DNA of 64,000 bases, taken from assembly GCA_947499735.1 (NCBI GenBank), contig CANMPP010000001.1:620001-684000 (forward strand). Reading direction: 5' to 3'. Below, piece by piece: positions 44,131 to 52,463 of the stretch. The notes below the pieces were generated by a model that saw only the letters and a list, made by a program, of their open reading frames with translations, did not search any database and was not told where the DNA came from. Within the stretch, counting starts at the first letter, position 1, and the number at the start of each line of letters is the position of its first letter. This stretch comes from an uncultured Pelagimonas sp. GTDB taxonomy: Bacteria > Pseudomonadota > Alphaproteobacteria > Rhodobacterales > Rhodobacteraceae. Position numbers and translations under genes: made by a program.

Positions 44131-45164
44131 ACATCTTCGCGCTGCTTTGCTTCTTGTCCAAATGAAGACAGGTCATAGCTGTTTTCTGGCAGGATCAATT
44201 CCCCTTCTGCCAGGCGTTTCTTGAGATATTCAAAGGTCAACGCGGTCTGGACCAATAGATGTTCACCTGCCTTGATCGGTTCAAATTTCGCAGGCGTCTC
44301 TGGCGTTACAAATTGGGGAAGCGGTGCGATTTCGACAGAATAGTCGCAGGAAAAGAATAGGGGGAACGAATATCGTTCTTCTTTGACCTTCCGCACGCGG
44401 TGAGAGGTTGCAACAAACAATCCGTTTGTCAGCACCTCTAACATATCTCCGACATTGACGATGATCGCCCCCGGAACAGGCGGGGCGTCGATCCAATCGC
44501 CATCGGCATTCATGACTTCCAATCCTGGTGTGCGGGACAACAACAGAGTGAATAGTTCATAGTCAGTATGTGCGCCAATTCCCGGACGATCTTCGGCACC
44601 GGCATTAAAGGGGTAATGGATCATCCTGAGTTGCGATGGTGGCGTTGTGACCAAAGGATCAAGGTGATCTGGCGGCAATCCCAAGGCTTCGCAGAACCCC
44701 TGTAACAATCGCCGACCCAGCGAAAATGCGTCGTTGAAATAGCCTTCAACCGCTTCGCGAAACCCTAGGTCGGGGCTTGGCCATTGATTAGGGCCTACAA
44801 ATTTGTCTCCAGCCAAGATTCTGGGATGATCGGCGGGCACTTCTTGGGACAGGTCAAACGCTTCTTTGGCATCTGCTGTGCCGCCGGCAAAACGTTCTTC
44901 TCCCTCGGGCACATATCCCCGGTGATATTGGGATTTTCCGATATAGACGGACATTTTGTCTTCGAGGGGGCGCGCAAAAAATGCTTTGGCGGCATCATGC
45001 AGGGCGTCTATTTTGGTCTGAGAAATCCCATGGCCGGAAATGTATAGAAATCCAACGTCAGTCGCCGCTAAACGGATGTCTTTGATGACTTGGGCATGCG
45101 CATCTGCATCTGTGCCTCCAAGGGCAGAAATGTCGACGACTGGGATTTCGTGAAAGCTGGCCAT
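44127..45164 (-). CDS. 2-oxoglutarate/Fe(II) oxygenase of the isopenicillin N synthase family
   Basis: A 345-residue non-haem iron oxygenase. Iron ligands are His199 and Asp201 in GIGAHTDYELFTLL and His255 in FVATSHRV; Arg264 and Ser266 in RYSFPLF bind 2-oxoglutarate. The N-terminal IPVVDISAL and VGFLYISGHG are family marks. ATG 45164 has AAGGAGG 7 nt upstream; an open frame runs on to 45227 without support. The family includes the ethylene-forming enzyme and plant homoarginine hydroxylases, both of which release guanidine. Adjacency to the guanidine operon makes such a reaction worth testing, but the substrate cannot be read from the sequence. Confidence 0.88.
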   Translation of the reverse strand: MASFHEIPVVDISALGGTDADAHAQVIKDIRLAATDVGFLYISGHGISQTKIDALHDAAKAFFARPLEDKMSVYIGKSQYHRGYVPEGEERFAGGTADAKEAFDLSQEVPADHPRILAGDKFVGPNQWPSPDLGFREAVEGYFNDAFSLGRRLLQGFCEALGLPPDHLDPLVTTPPSQLRMIHYPFNAGAEDRPGIGAHTDYELFTLLLSRTPGLEVMNADGDWIDAPPVPGAIIVNVGDMLEVLTNGLFVATSHRVRKVKEERYSFPLFFSCDYSVEIAPLPQFVTPETPAKFEPIKAGEHLLVQTALTFEYLKKRLAEGELILPENSYDLSSFGQEAKQREDV

Positions 45165-45183
45165 GGAATGCCTCCTTGGGTAG

Positions 45184-45795
45184 TTAAAATGTTTCGGTTG
45201 CACCAACGCACCAATCGGTGTCTGCAACGGTTTGCGGAGTTATGGACATCACCTCTTCGATTTTAGCGTGCTCACCGATTTGCGTTTCGATGGCGCCAAA
45301 TCGCGGGCAGACACCTTTTATCTTAGCGTGCTCGCTTGGCTGTCCGGGCTGACCAACTTGTGCAAATTCAAATCCACCAAAGCGTAGGCGTGCGGCGTGT
45401 CGACCATCCCTATGGGTCAGCCAAAGTGCAAAATCACCAGGACCAACGGACCCAGCCCGACGCCACAACTCCGTATAGGTTTGGTGCACGCCGAATTCCC
45501 ATAGATCTTCACCATCCCAGGCCAACTGTCCCGCATCAGGGAATTCAGGTTGATCGAAGCTCATCAGATCCATTTGCCACGTGAAAACGATCTCTTGCTG
45601 CAGTAACTGCCCGGAAAACGCAACGCGACTAGTGGGTTCGACACGCAGATCCCCAAAGAGATTCTGACCCTGCAGCCAAAACACTTGGCTTTCCGTATCT
45701 TTCAAATCGGGGGTTTGAATAAGATCTCTGCGCCACACGCCCGGCAATTGGGCCAGTGATGCAGGGCTTGTTTTACCTGGTGCGTGTTCCATCAT
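45184..45795 (-). CDS. Conserved protein of unknown function
   Basis: About 203 residues from ATG 45795; the frame is open to 45915. The N terminus LAQLPGVWRRDLIQTPDLKDTESQVFWLQGQNLFGDLRVE, rich in aromatic and beta-prone residues, looks like a small beta-barrel or lipocalin-like domain, with further segments AWDGEDLWEFGVHQTY and FALWLTHRDGRHAARLRFGG. There is no signal peptide and no motif I can link to an activity. A short direct repeat (EHAKI) occurs near the C terminus. It lies 19 bp before the oxygenase gene, so the two are probably co-translated and functionally linked. Confidence 0.7.
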   Translation of the reverse strand: MMEHAPGKTSPASLAQLPGVWRRDLIQTPDLKDTESQVFWLQGQNLFGDLRVEPTSRVAFSGQLLQQEIVFTWQMDLMSFDQPEFPDAGQLAWDGEDLWEFGVHQTYTELWRRAGSVGPGDFALWLTHRDGRHAARLRFGGFEFAQVGQPGQPSEHAKIKGVCPRFGAIETQIGEHAKIEEVMSITPQTVADTDWCVGATETF

Positions 45796-45923
45796 GTTGG
45801 CAACTCTGCCCAAGGTTTTGAACGAAGAGAAACCCAATCTCGGATATGATCCGGTTTGGACGTATTTAGTGAAAGGCTGGATGAAATTTGCGGCACAAAT
45901 TCTGTGCCAAAACATGCCAGTTT

Positions 45924-46742
45924 CTAGCCAAGCTCTAATGTAGCGGCCGCAAATAGATCCAGCGGTTGATATGAAAAGCTTCCACGATACATGCGTGCCG
46001 TTTCAAAACTGGGTTTCATAGCAAAAGCATTGCACAATTCGGTCAACTGGCTGGCAGAGCCAGGAACATCAATGACGATGTCAGGCCCGAAGACATGCGC
46101 GACATGTTGCATAAGGGCCTGCGCGTCTTGAGGCGATTTTGCCAGAAGTGGGCCAATTTTTGTGCCGTTTTGGCAAGATCGCGCCGTGCAGAACGCACCG
46201 CTATCTTTGCATATGAACGTTTTTCTACTTGGTGTGTTTAACATCCACGCAGTTAAATAGGCTGGTTTATGCACGCCGGAGGCCGCAGCCTCTTTTGTGA
46301 CCAGTGCAGATACATCTGAGGTTTCTGCCAAGCGGATCGAGGCGGCGTTTTTGGGCGCAATACTACCCTCGAACCGCACCGTCGCCCCCGCGCTTTCAAA
46401 GCCTGACGCTGTATAATTCGCCTGTTGTTCCGGAACACCGTCTAACGCGACAATGCGTGGGCCGGCGTGATCTAGCGCAAATTTCCACAGATCATATCCG
46501 ATCCCTTTTCCGCGAAATGCCGGCAGCACGATATACAGGCCAAGAAAGGCAAAGGTCCGATTGTGATTGACGACAGAAATCGCTGCAATTGGATTGTCTT
46601 GTTGTGTCGCTACAAAAAAGCCTTGTGGGTCAGCGTTGTAAAACGCTGCTGCATCTTCAAGGCCTGGGTTCCATCCTTCGGCAGCGGCCCATTCTAGAAT
46701 TGTGGCGATTTCAGATTTTGTTGCATTTCGAAAATCGATCAT
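45924..46742 (-). CDS. GNAT acetyltransferase with YitH-type C-terminal domain
   Basis: A 272-residue protein. The first 125 residues are a GNAT domain with the acetyl-CoA loop in VLPAFRGKGIGYDLW (motif R-x-x-G-x-G) and LDGVPEQQANYTASGF. The second half (SDVSALVTKEAAASGVHKPAYLTAWMLN, GPLLAKSPQDAQALMQHV) matches the C-terminal GNAT-like domain of YitH-type proteins. The substrate is unknown, perhaps an amino or guanidino compound given the neighbours. It overlaps the upstream regulator gene by 4 bp. Confidence 0.85.
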   Translation of the reverse strand: MIDFRNATKSEIATILEWAAAEGWNPGLEDAAAFYNADPQGFFVATQQDNPIAAISVVNHNRTFAFLGLYIVLPAFRGKGIGYDLWKFALDHAGPRIVALDGVPEQQANYTASGFESAGATVRFEGSIAPKNAASIRLAETSDVSALVTKEAAASGVHKPAYLTAWMLNTPSRKTFICKDSGAFCTARSCQNGTKIGPLLAKSPQDAQALMQHVAHVFGPDIVIDVPGSASQLTELCNAFAMKPSFETARMYRGSFSYQPLDLFAAATLELG

Positions 46743-47449
46743 TGGGACAGCGCGGCTTTTAAGGACACGTTGGTGTTTTGCGCCTCGCGCAAATCCAGTT
46801 GCGAGACAAGATCAAGCAAATGGCCTTTCATCAATTCCTCTGCGCTGTTGCCATCTTTGTTTTCAAACGCATCTAGCAGCGCATGATGCGCATGGCTTTC
46901 GCAAAGCGCATTGCGACGCCGCCAGTAGAGCGCAATCACAAGAGATGACCGTGACACGAGTTGGCGGATGAAAGTTTCGATTGTGGCATGGTCCGAAATG
47001 CGCGCTATTTCTACGTGGAAATCACCGGATAGCTTTAGTGCGAGCCCGTATTTACCGCTGGCCAAGGCCGCATGTTCATCTTCAATATGTTGGTTCAACA
47101 TAGTGATGTCTGCGGGCGTCATGCGTTCGGCAGCGGCGCGTGCGGTTTGTGGTTCTAACAAAGCGCGGGCTTCGAAGACCTCGCGGGCTTCTTTGATTGT
47201 GGGCTTGGCTACGAATGCACCGCGATTGCGTTCAATCGTCACAAGGCCCTCGTGACCCATGGCACGCAAAGCCTGACGAACAATGGTTCGGCTGACGCCA
47301 AAGATTTCGCCAACCTCGTCTTCATTTAGCTTCATGCCTGGCAAAAGGCGGTGCTCGTGAACGGCATCCGTAAGGCGCGCAGCGATATCTTCTGATGTTG
47401 CCACGGATTTGGAATTGCTGCTTTGGGAACCACTATCTTTCATGCGCAC
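46739..47449 (-). CDS. GntR-family (FCD) transcriptional regulator
   Basis: A 236-residue regulator: winged helix at residues 20 to 88 (GMKLNEDEVGEIFGVSRTIVRQALRAMGHEGLV) and an FCD effector domain with residues for a metal site (DFHVEIARISDH, HAHHALLDAFE). It leads a minus-strand operon with the GNAT, unknown and oxygenase genes, and is divergent from the Pot-type transporter. A palindromic site in the gap is a likely operator for both directions. Confidence 0.9.
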   Translation of the reverse strand: MRMKDSGSQSSNSKSVATSEDIAARLTDAVHEHRLLPGMKLNEDEVGEIFGVSRTIVRQALRAMGHEGLVTIERNRGAFVAKPTIKEAREVFEARALLEPQTARAAAERMTPADITMLNQHIEDEHAALASGKYGLALKLSGDFHVEIARISDHATIETFIRQLVSRSSLVIALYWRRRNALCESHAHHALLDAFENKDGNSAEELMKGHLLDLVSQLDLREAQNTNVSLKAALSQ

Positions 47450-47514
47450 CTCTTATTGGCCATCACTGTCAGGGCCGGGCTCTGGGTGCAAGGGGATCGT
47501 GGCTTGCTTGGTAA

Positions 47515-47526
47515 ATCGTATACAAT
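47515..47526. promoter_or_regulatory. Candidate GntR operator ATCGTATACAAT
   Basis: A near-perfect 12 bp palindrome (one mismatched pair) with the GTATAC core common in FCD/VanR-type GntR operators. It lies in the divergent gap between the regulator and the transporter operon, 65 bp from the regulator start. Confidence 0.55.
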
Positions 47527-47667
47527 TTGAGTCTCTATATTGAACATTGTGCGCCTCAGTCGCACGCAATTCGGGCAAGTTGTGTTTCCTGATCGCCAAG
47601 TTGAAAAAAAATCTCTGTGTTCCGCAGATGTGTCGTCAATCCTAGCCGTACTAACACACGAGGCGAT

Positions 47668-48651
47668 ATGCAAAACGCACCAGATCTAGAATTCGTGGCG
47701 CTGACCAAATCATACGGTGATACTATTGCCGTAGATTCAATCGGCTATCACTTTGCAGCTGGCACATATGCCTGCTTGCTTGGCCCGTCGGGATGTGGAA
47801 AATCTTCGACATTGCGCATGGTTGCGGGGCATGAAACCGTTTCCAATGGGTCAATCCTGTTAGGGGGACGTGATATTTCGCATCTGCCACCGGCGAAACG
47901 GGGCACGGCTATGATGTTTCAAAACTATGCTCTGTTTCCCCATCTTAGCGTCATCGACAATGTCGCCTTTAGTTTGAAAATGAAGGGCGTGGATCGGGCG
48001 ACCCGGCTTGGACATGCGGCTGAGATGTTGGATCTGGTCGATATGTCGGACTATGCGCAACGCTTGCCATCTATGTTGTCCGGTGGTCAGCAGCAACGGG
48101 TTGCTTTGGCCCGTGCGTTGATAACGAAACCGCAGGTACTGTTATTGGATGAACCGCTATCAGCGCTCGATCCATTCCTGCGCATCCGTATGCGGGCTGA
48201 ATTAAAACGGTTGCAGCGCGAATTGGGCATTACTTTTATCCATGTCACGCATGGGCAGGACGAGGCGCTGGCGTTGGCCGATGAAATCGTGGTGATGAAC
48301 AATGCCAAGATTGAACAAGCAGGTAAAACGCGTCAGGTTTTTGAAGCGCCCGCCACCGCATTTGTTGCGCGTTTCCTTGGATCTCATAACGTGATTTCTT
48401 TGCCGGGCGGGCCCGTGGCAGTACGTTCGGATGCACTGCAATTGGGCGTGCCAGAGGGCGCGCGGATGCAGGGGAAAATCACCAATATTGAATATCAAGG
48501 AACACATGTCGCCCTAACGGCTGCGGTCGCCGGGGATCAGGATGTCACGGCATTGTTGCCAGATAAAGTTTTCTTCGATGCACCGAAGGATTTGGGTGAG
48601 GCTGTTGGCCTCTATTGGGAGGATCAGGCGGCCCATGCCCTGAGCGCTTGA
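47668..48651 (+). CDS. ABC transporter ATPase, PotA type
   Basis: A 327-residue ATPase of the spermidine/putrescine/2-aminoethylphosphonate importer group: Walker A GPSGCGKSS, MMFQNYALFPHLSV, signature [15 protein letters not shown], Walker B VLLLDEPLSALD and a C-terminal TOBE-like regulatory part (VRSDALQLGVPEGARMQGKI). I chose ATG 47668, after GAGGCG; the frame opens at 47617. First gene of an importer operon with one binding protein and two permeases. Confidence 0.9.
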   Translation: MQNAPDLEFVALTKSYGDTIAVDSIGYHFAAGTYACLLGPSGCGKSSTLRMVAGHETVSNGSILLGGRDISHLPPAKRGTAMMFQNYALFPHLSVIDNVAFSLKMKGVDRATRLGHAAEMLDLVDMSDYAQRLPSMLSGGQQQRVALARALITKPQVLLLDEPLSALDPFLRIRMRAELKRLQRELGITFIHVTHGQDEALALADEIVVMNNAKIEQAGKTRQVFEAPATAFVARFLGSHNVISLPGGPVAVRSDALQLGVPEGARMQGKITNIEYQGTHVALTAAVAGDQDVTALLPDKVFFDAPKDLGEAVGLYWEDQAAHALSA

Positions 48652-48682
48652 AAAATATTGAAAAACTGACGGGGAAATTAAA

Positions 48683-49957
48683 ATGACAACTATTCCAAAA
48701 ATCCGCTATTCGCGGCGATCGATGCTGAAAACAGGGGCTGCGGCTGCGGCGGCTTCAACACTTTCTGCTCCAATGGTTTGGGGCCAAGCGATCAAAGACG
48801 TCACGCTGCGCCAATTCGGGACAGGTGTATCCAACCTGAATGAAGTTGCTACAAAGGTAAAAGAGGATCTGGGGTTCACCCTAGAAATGACCGCGCTGGA
48901 TTCCGACAGCGTGACGCAGCGCGCGGCCACGCAGCCAGACAGTTTTGATATCGCAGATATCGAATACTGGATCTGTAAAAAGGTTTGGCCGACAGGCAAC
49001 CTGCAGGCGATGGATACGTCCAAAATCACCAATTACGACAAGATCGTTGGCACGTTCCGTTCTGGTAAATTGACGCCGGAAAGCGTTATTGCGCAAGGTA
49101 CAGCGCCGCACACAGTTGGCTTTACAATAGGCGCTGACGGCAAAGAATTCGTGCAGGAAGAGTCCGGTTGGATGACTCTGATCCCAACGATCTACAATGC
49201 TGACACATTGGGTATTCGCCCAGATCTGATCGGTCGTCCGATCAAGAATTGGTCGGAATTGCTGAACCCAGAATTCAAGGGCAAAGCATCCATTTTGGAC
49301 ATTTCTTCCATTGGTATCATGGACATGGCGATGGTCGTGGAATCCATGGGTGAATACAAATACCCAGATAAGGGTAATATGACCAAAGAAGAAATCGACA
49401 TGACGCTCGGTATCTTCACGGAAGCCAAGAAAGCCGGTCAATTCCGTGCGTTCTGGAAATCCTTTGATGAATCCGTGAACCTGATGGCATCGGGCGAAGT
49501 TGTGATACAATCCATGTGGTCCCCTGCGATCACAGCCGTGCGCTCGCAAGGCATTCCATGTGTCTATCAGCCACTGGAAGAGGGTTATCGCTCTTGGGGT
49601 GGTGGTCTTGGCCTGTCGGCATCTCTGTCGGGTATCGAACTGGATGCGGCCTATGAATATATCAACTGGTACCTGTCCGGTTGGGTTGGTGGTTTCCTGA
49701 TGCGTCAGGGTTATTATTCCGCTGTGCCTGAGACATCCAAAGACTTTATGACAGCGGATGAATGGGGCTTTTGGTTCGAAGGTAAAGCGGCTGAAGGCGA
49801 CATTACGAACCCATTTGGCACTGTTATGGAAAAAGCTGGCGCCGTGCGTGACGGTGGATCCTTTTATGACCGTATGGGCGCTGTCGCGTGCTGGAACGCG
49901 GTTATGGACGAAAACCAATATATGGTTCGCAAATGGAACGAATTCATCGCGGCTTAA
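48683..49957 (+). CDS. Pot-type ABC transporter binding protein with Tat signal
   Basis: A 424-residue extracytoplasmic binding protein. The N terminus RRSMLKTGAAAAAASTL followed by MVWGQA is a twin-arginine signal. Later segments (DIADIEYWICKKVWPTGNLQAMD, LIPTIYNADTLGIRPDL, WGGGLGLSASLSGIELDAAYEYINWYLSG) are those of PotD-like proteins. Ligand not predictable; polyamines, guanidino compounds or betaine-like solutes are all possible. A stem-loop follows the gene. Confidence 0.9.
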   Translation: MTTIPKIRYSRRSMLKTGAAAAAASTLSAPMVWGQAIKDVTLRQFGTGVSNLNEVATKVKEDLGFTLEMTALDSDSVTQRAATQPDSFDIADIEYWICKKVWPTGNLQAMDTSKITNYDKIVGTFRSGKLTPESVIAQGTAPHTVGFTIGADGKEFVQEESGWMTLIPTIYNADTLGIRPDLIGRPIKNWSELLNPEFKGKASILDISSIGIMDMAMVVESMGEYKYPDKGNMTKEEIDMTLGIFTEAKKAGQFRAFWKSFDESVNLMASGEVVIQSMWSPAITAVRSQGIPCVYQPLEEGYRSWGGGLGLSASLSGIELDAAYEYINWYLSGWVGGFLMRQGYYSAVPETSKDFMTADEWGFWFEGKAAEGDITNPFGTVMEKAGAVRDGGSFYDRMGAVACWNAVMDENQYMVRKWNEFIAA

Positions 49958-49970
49958 GCGATGGAAAACC

Positions 49971-50002
49971 GCATCTCCGGGGAAGCTCGGGGATGCTCTT
50001 TT
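49971..50002 (+). terminator. Stem-loop after the binding-protein gene (partial terminator)
   Basis: GCATCTCC pairs with GGGGATGC (one G-T) over a 10 nt loop and is followed by TCTTTT. Between binding-protein and permease genes such hairpins lower downstream transcription and stabilise the binding-protein mRNA. Confidence 0.6.
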
Positions 50003-50028
50003 GACAATAAATTCCCGAATTGATCCGA

Positions 50029-50910
50029 ATGACCTCTTTAAAATCACGACTGTCTGGCAACCTAAATCGCCATATCATGGGCTGGCTGATGGCTATGCCA
50101 ATGGCGTTGGTGCTGTTGGTCTTTCTGATGGCCCCGATTGTCATGATAACGGTCGTTAGTTTTTGGGGTGCCACCGAATGGTCGATCTATCCGGCCTTTC
50201 AATTCGACAATTACGAATTCCTTCTCACGTCAGAGGTCACCTATCGCGTGTTTCTCAACACGTTCAAATATGCGTTGATCACGTGGATCTGTACGCTGTT
50301 GATCGGGTTTACGGTCGCATATTTTCTGGCATTCCATGTCCGCAGCTTAACCTGGCAAATCGCCTTGTTTCTGCTGTGCACCATTCCATTTTGGACATCC
50401 AATATCATCCGCATGATTTCGTGGATTCCATTCTTGGGACGCAATGGTTTGGCAAATTCCGCGTTGATATCTTGGGGTGTTATTGATGAACCGGTTGAGT
50501 GGCTTTTGTTCAGCGATTTTAGTGTAATACTGGCGTTTGTTCACCTCTATACGCTGTTTATGGTCGTGCCTATTTTTAACACGATGATGCGGATTGATAA
50601 GTCTTTGATCGAGGCGGCCGTGGATGGCGGTGCCAAGGGGTGGCAGGTTCTGTGGTATGTGATCATTCCACTGACCAAACCGGGCATTATGATTGGCACC
50701 ATATTCGTTGTAACACTGGTGATGGGCGATTTCATCACGGTCCGCTTCATGAGCGGCAGTCAATCCGCCAATGTCGGGCGCATGATTCAAAATGATATCG
50801 GCTTGCTGCAATACCCTTCTGCGTCAGCGACAGCGGTGATCCTGCTGATTACAGTGCTGATGGTGATCGGGATCCTGTTGCGTTTTGTTGATATCCGAAA
50901 GGAACTATGA
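50029..50910 (+). CDS. ABC transporter permease, PotB type
   Basis: A 293-residue permease with six helices and the loop LIEAAVDGGAKGWQVLWYVIIPLTKPG that docks to the ATPase. ATG 50029 is used; a TTG three codons upstream is possible and neither has a strong ribosome site. It overlaps the next permease by 4 bp. Confidence 0.9.
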   Translation: MTSLKSRLSGNLNRHIMGWLMAMPMALVLLVFLMAPIVMITVVSFWGATEWSIYPAFQFDNYEFLLTSEVTYRVFLNTFKYALITWICTLLIGFTVAYFLAFHVRSLTWQIALFLLCTIPFWTSNIIRMISWIPFLGRNGLANSALISWGVIDEPVEWLLFSDFSVILAFVHLYTLFMVVPIFNTMMRIDKSLIEAAVDGGAKGWQVLWYVIIPLTKPGIMIGTIFVVTLVMGDFITVRFMSGSQSANVGRMIQNDIGLLQYPSASATAVILLITVLMVIGILLRFVDIRKEL

Positions 50911-51749
50911 TGGAGCCGCGCCCCACATCCTTTTACATTCTGTCAGCAATCTTTGTGCTGTTCCTTGTGTTCCTCTATGGTCCAACCTTGACCATCGCCA
51001 TTTTGTCCTTCCAAGGGCCCGGCGGAGGGCTGACCTTTCCAATGCGCGGAGTGTCCCTGCATTGGTTTAAGGACCTGTTCCAGCAACAAGCCGTTGGGGA
51101 TATTTGGGGATCTTTTTCGCGCTCGATTGTCCTGGGTCTGATGGTGATGGTGACCACGGTTGTGGTTTCGGTCATGGGTGGTTTGGCATTTCGCAAGCGA
51201 TTTGCCGGGTCGGGAATTCTATTCTATCTGATCATCACATCGCTTGTGATCCCATCTATCCTTATCTCGCTGGGTGTTGGTCTGATATGGTCCCAGGCAG
51301 GTCTGAATGTGCATTGGTCTACAACGGGTTATGGCGCGCAACTAACTTGGACCTTGCCTTTTGGTTTGCTGATTATGTTTGCCGTCTTCAACCGGTTTGA
51401 TCAAAGCTTTGAAGAAGCTGCGCGCGATCTGGGTGCGAGCCCGTGGCAAACATTACGCCATGTGGTTCTGCCGATCATCGCGCCATCCTTGATCGGTGTT
51501 GCGCTGTTTGGCTTTACGCTCAGCTATGATGAATTTGCGCGCACGCTGCTGACATCGGGCAGCTACAACACGTTGCCGCTAGAAATTTTCGGTATGACGA
51601 CCAATGTGACAACACCGGTGCTGTTTGCTTTGGGCACGCTGACAACGGTATTTTCTCTGCTGATCATTGGGGTTTTCTTGATCCTTGCATGGATCATGAA
51701 CCGCAAAAGATCCCGTCAGGGATCGGACGCTGGCAAAGGGTTGGTATAG
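50907..51749 (+). CDS. ABC transporter permease, PotC type
   Basis: A 280-residue partner permease with six helices and the docking loop FEEAARDLGASPWQTLRHVVLPIIAPS. The segment SYDEFARTLLTSGSYNTLPLEIF is typical of the PotC side of the dimer. The racemase gene begins 6 bp later. Confidence 0.9.
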   Translation: MMEPRPTSFYILSAIFVLFLVFLYGPTLTIAILSFQGPGGGLTFPMRGVSLHWFKDLFQQQAVGDIWGSFSRSIVLGLMVMVTTVVVSVMGGLAFRKRFAGSGILFYLIITSLVIPSILISLGVGLIWSQAGLNVHWSTTGYGAQLTWTLPFGLLIMFAVFNRFDQSFEEAARDLGASPWQTLRHVVLPIIAPSLIGVALFGFTLSYDEFARTLLTSGSYNTLPLEIFGMTTNVTTPVLFALGTLTTVFSLLIIGVFLILAWIMNRKRSRQGSDAGKGLV

Positions 51750-51755
51750 TCCCGA

Positions 51756-52397
51756 ATGGCTGTCATTCTTATCAACCCAAACAGCACTGCCGCTATGACA
51801 GATGCAATGGTTCATGCTGCTAGGCTGGCAGCGCCTGACATTGAATTTATTGGATGGACCTCTTTTGAAGGACCCGCGTCCATTCAAGGGGATGCCGATG
51901 GTATCGCCGCCGAAGCGCCTTTGCTGGAGCTTGTGGCGCAAGCGGAACGTGATGGGGTGCAGGGTATCATCATCGGCTGCTTTGACGATACGGCATTAAA
52001 CCAAGCGGCGCGTATGGCATCTTGTCCGGTGATTGGTATCGGGCAAGCGGCCTATATATACGCAGCGTTGCGGCAATTGCGGTTTAGTGTCGTGACCACT
52101 TTGGCGGTTTCTGTGCCGATTTTGGAACGCAATATATCGGCATATGGGCTGTCTGGCCTGTTGGGGCAGGTACGTGCCTCCGACGTGGCGGTTCTGGATC
52201 TGGAGGCCGATCCTAAAAGCGCTGGTCGCAAGATTTTGACAGAGGCCCGCAATGCCCAAACAGAGGATGGGATTGATGCCGTCATTTTGGGGTGTGGTGG
52301 GATGGTACAGGTCTTTGATAGGGTCAAGCAGGATCTGGATGTCGCTGTATTGGATCCTGTGGCCTGTGCTGCACGCAGTTTTCGGTGGCTGATCTAG
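51756..52397 (+). CDS. Aspartate/glutamate/hydantoin racemase-family protein
   Basis: A 213-residue protein of the Asp/Glu/hydantoin racemase fold. The start ILINPNSTAAMTDAM and the two catalytic cysteine regions IIIGCFDD and VILGCGGM are intact, which fits a two-base, cofactor-free racemase. The NPNST opening is typical of hydantoin racemases and related allantoin-type enzymes. As the last gene of the Pot-type importer operon, it probably acts on the imported compound or its derivative. Confidence 0.85.
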   Translation: MAVILINPNSTAAMTDAMVHAARLAAPDIEFIGWTSFEGPASIQGDADGIAAEAPLLELVAQAERDGVQGIIIGCFDDTALNQAARMASCPVIGIGQAAYIYAALRQLRFSVVTTLAVSVPILERNISAYGLSGLLGQVRASDVAVLDLEADPKSAGRKILTEARNAQTEDGIDAVILGCGGMVQVFDRVKQDLDVAVLDPVACAARSFRWLI

Positions 52398-52412
52398 CAT
52401 GATTTCTGGTTT

Positions 52413-52438
52413 GCAGGGGACCTATCGCGGCCCCCTGC
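52413..52438. terminator. Hairpin between convergent racemase and binding-protein genes
   Basis: GCAGGGG pairs with CCCCTGC, with extra CC/GG pairing inside, midway between two convergent genes. There is no clear T-run on either side, but the place suits a two-way terminator. Confidence 0.45.
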
Positions 52439-52463
52439 ACATGTTTGGTTGAACCCTTGCTGA

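Noticed and set aside
48881-50047. A 388-codon minus-strand frame opposite the Pot-type binding-protein gene
   Set aside because: The plus-strand protein is clearly real; the antisense frame has a Phe/His/Arg-rich composition without motifs.
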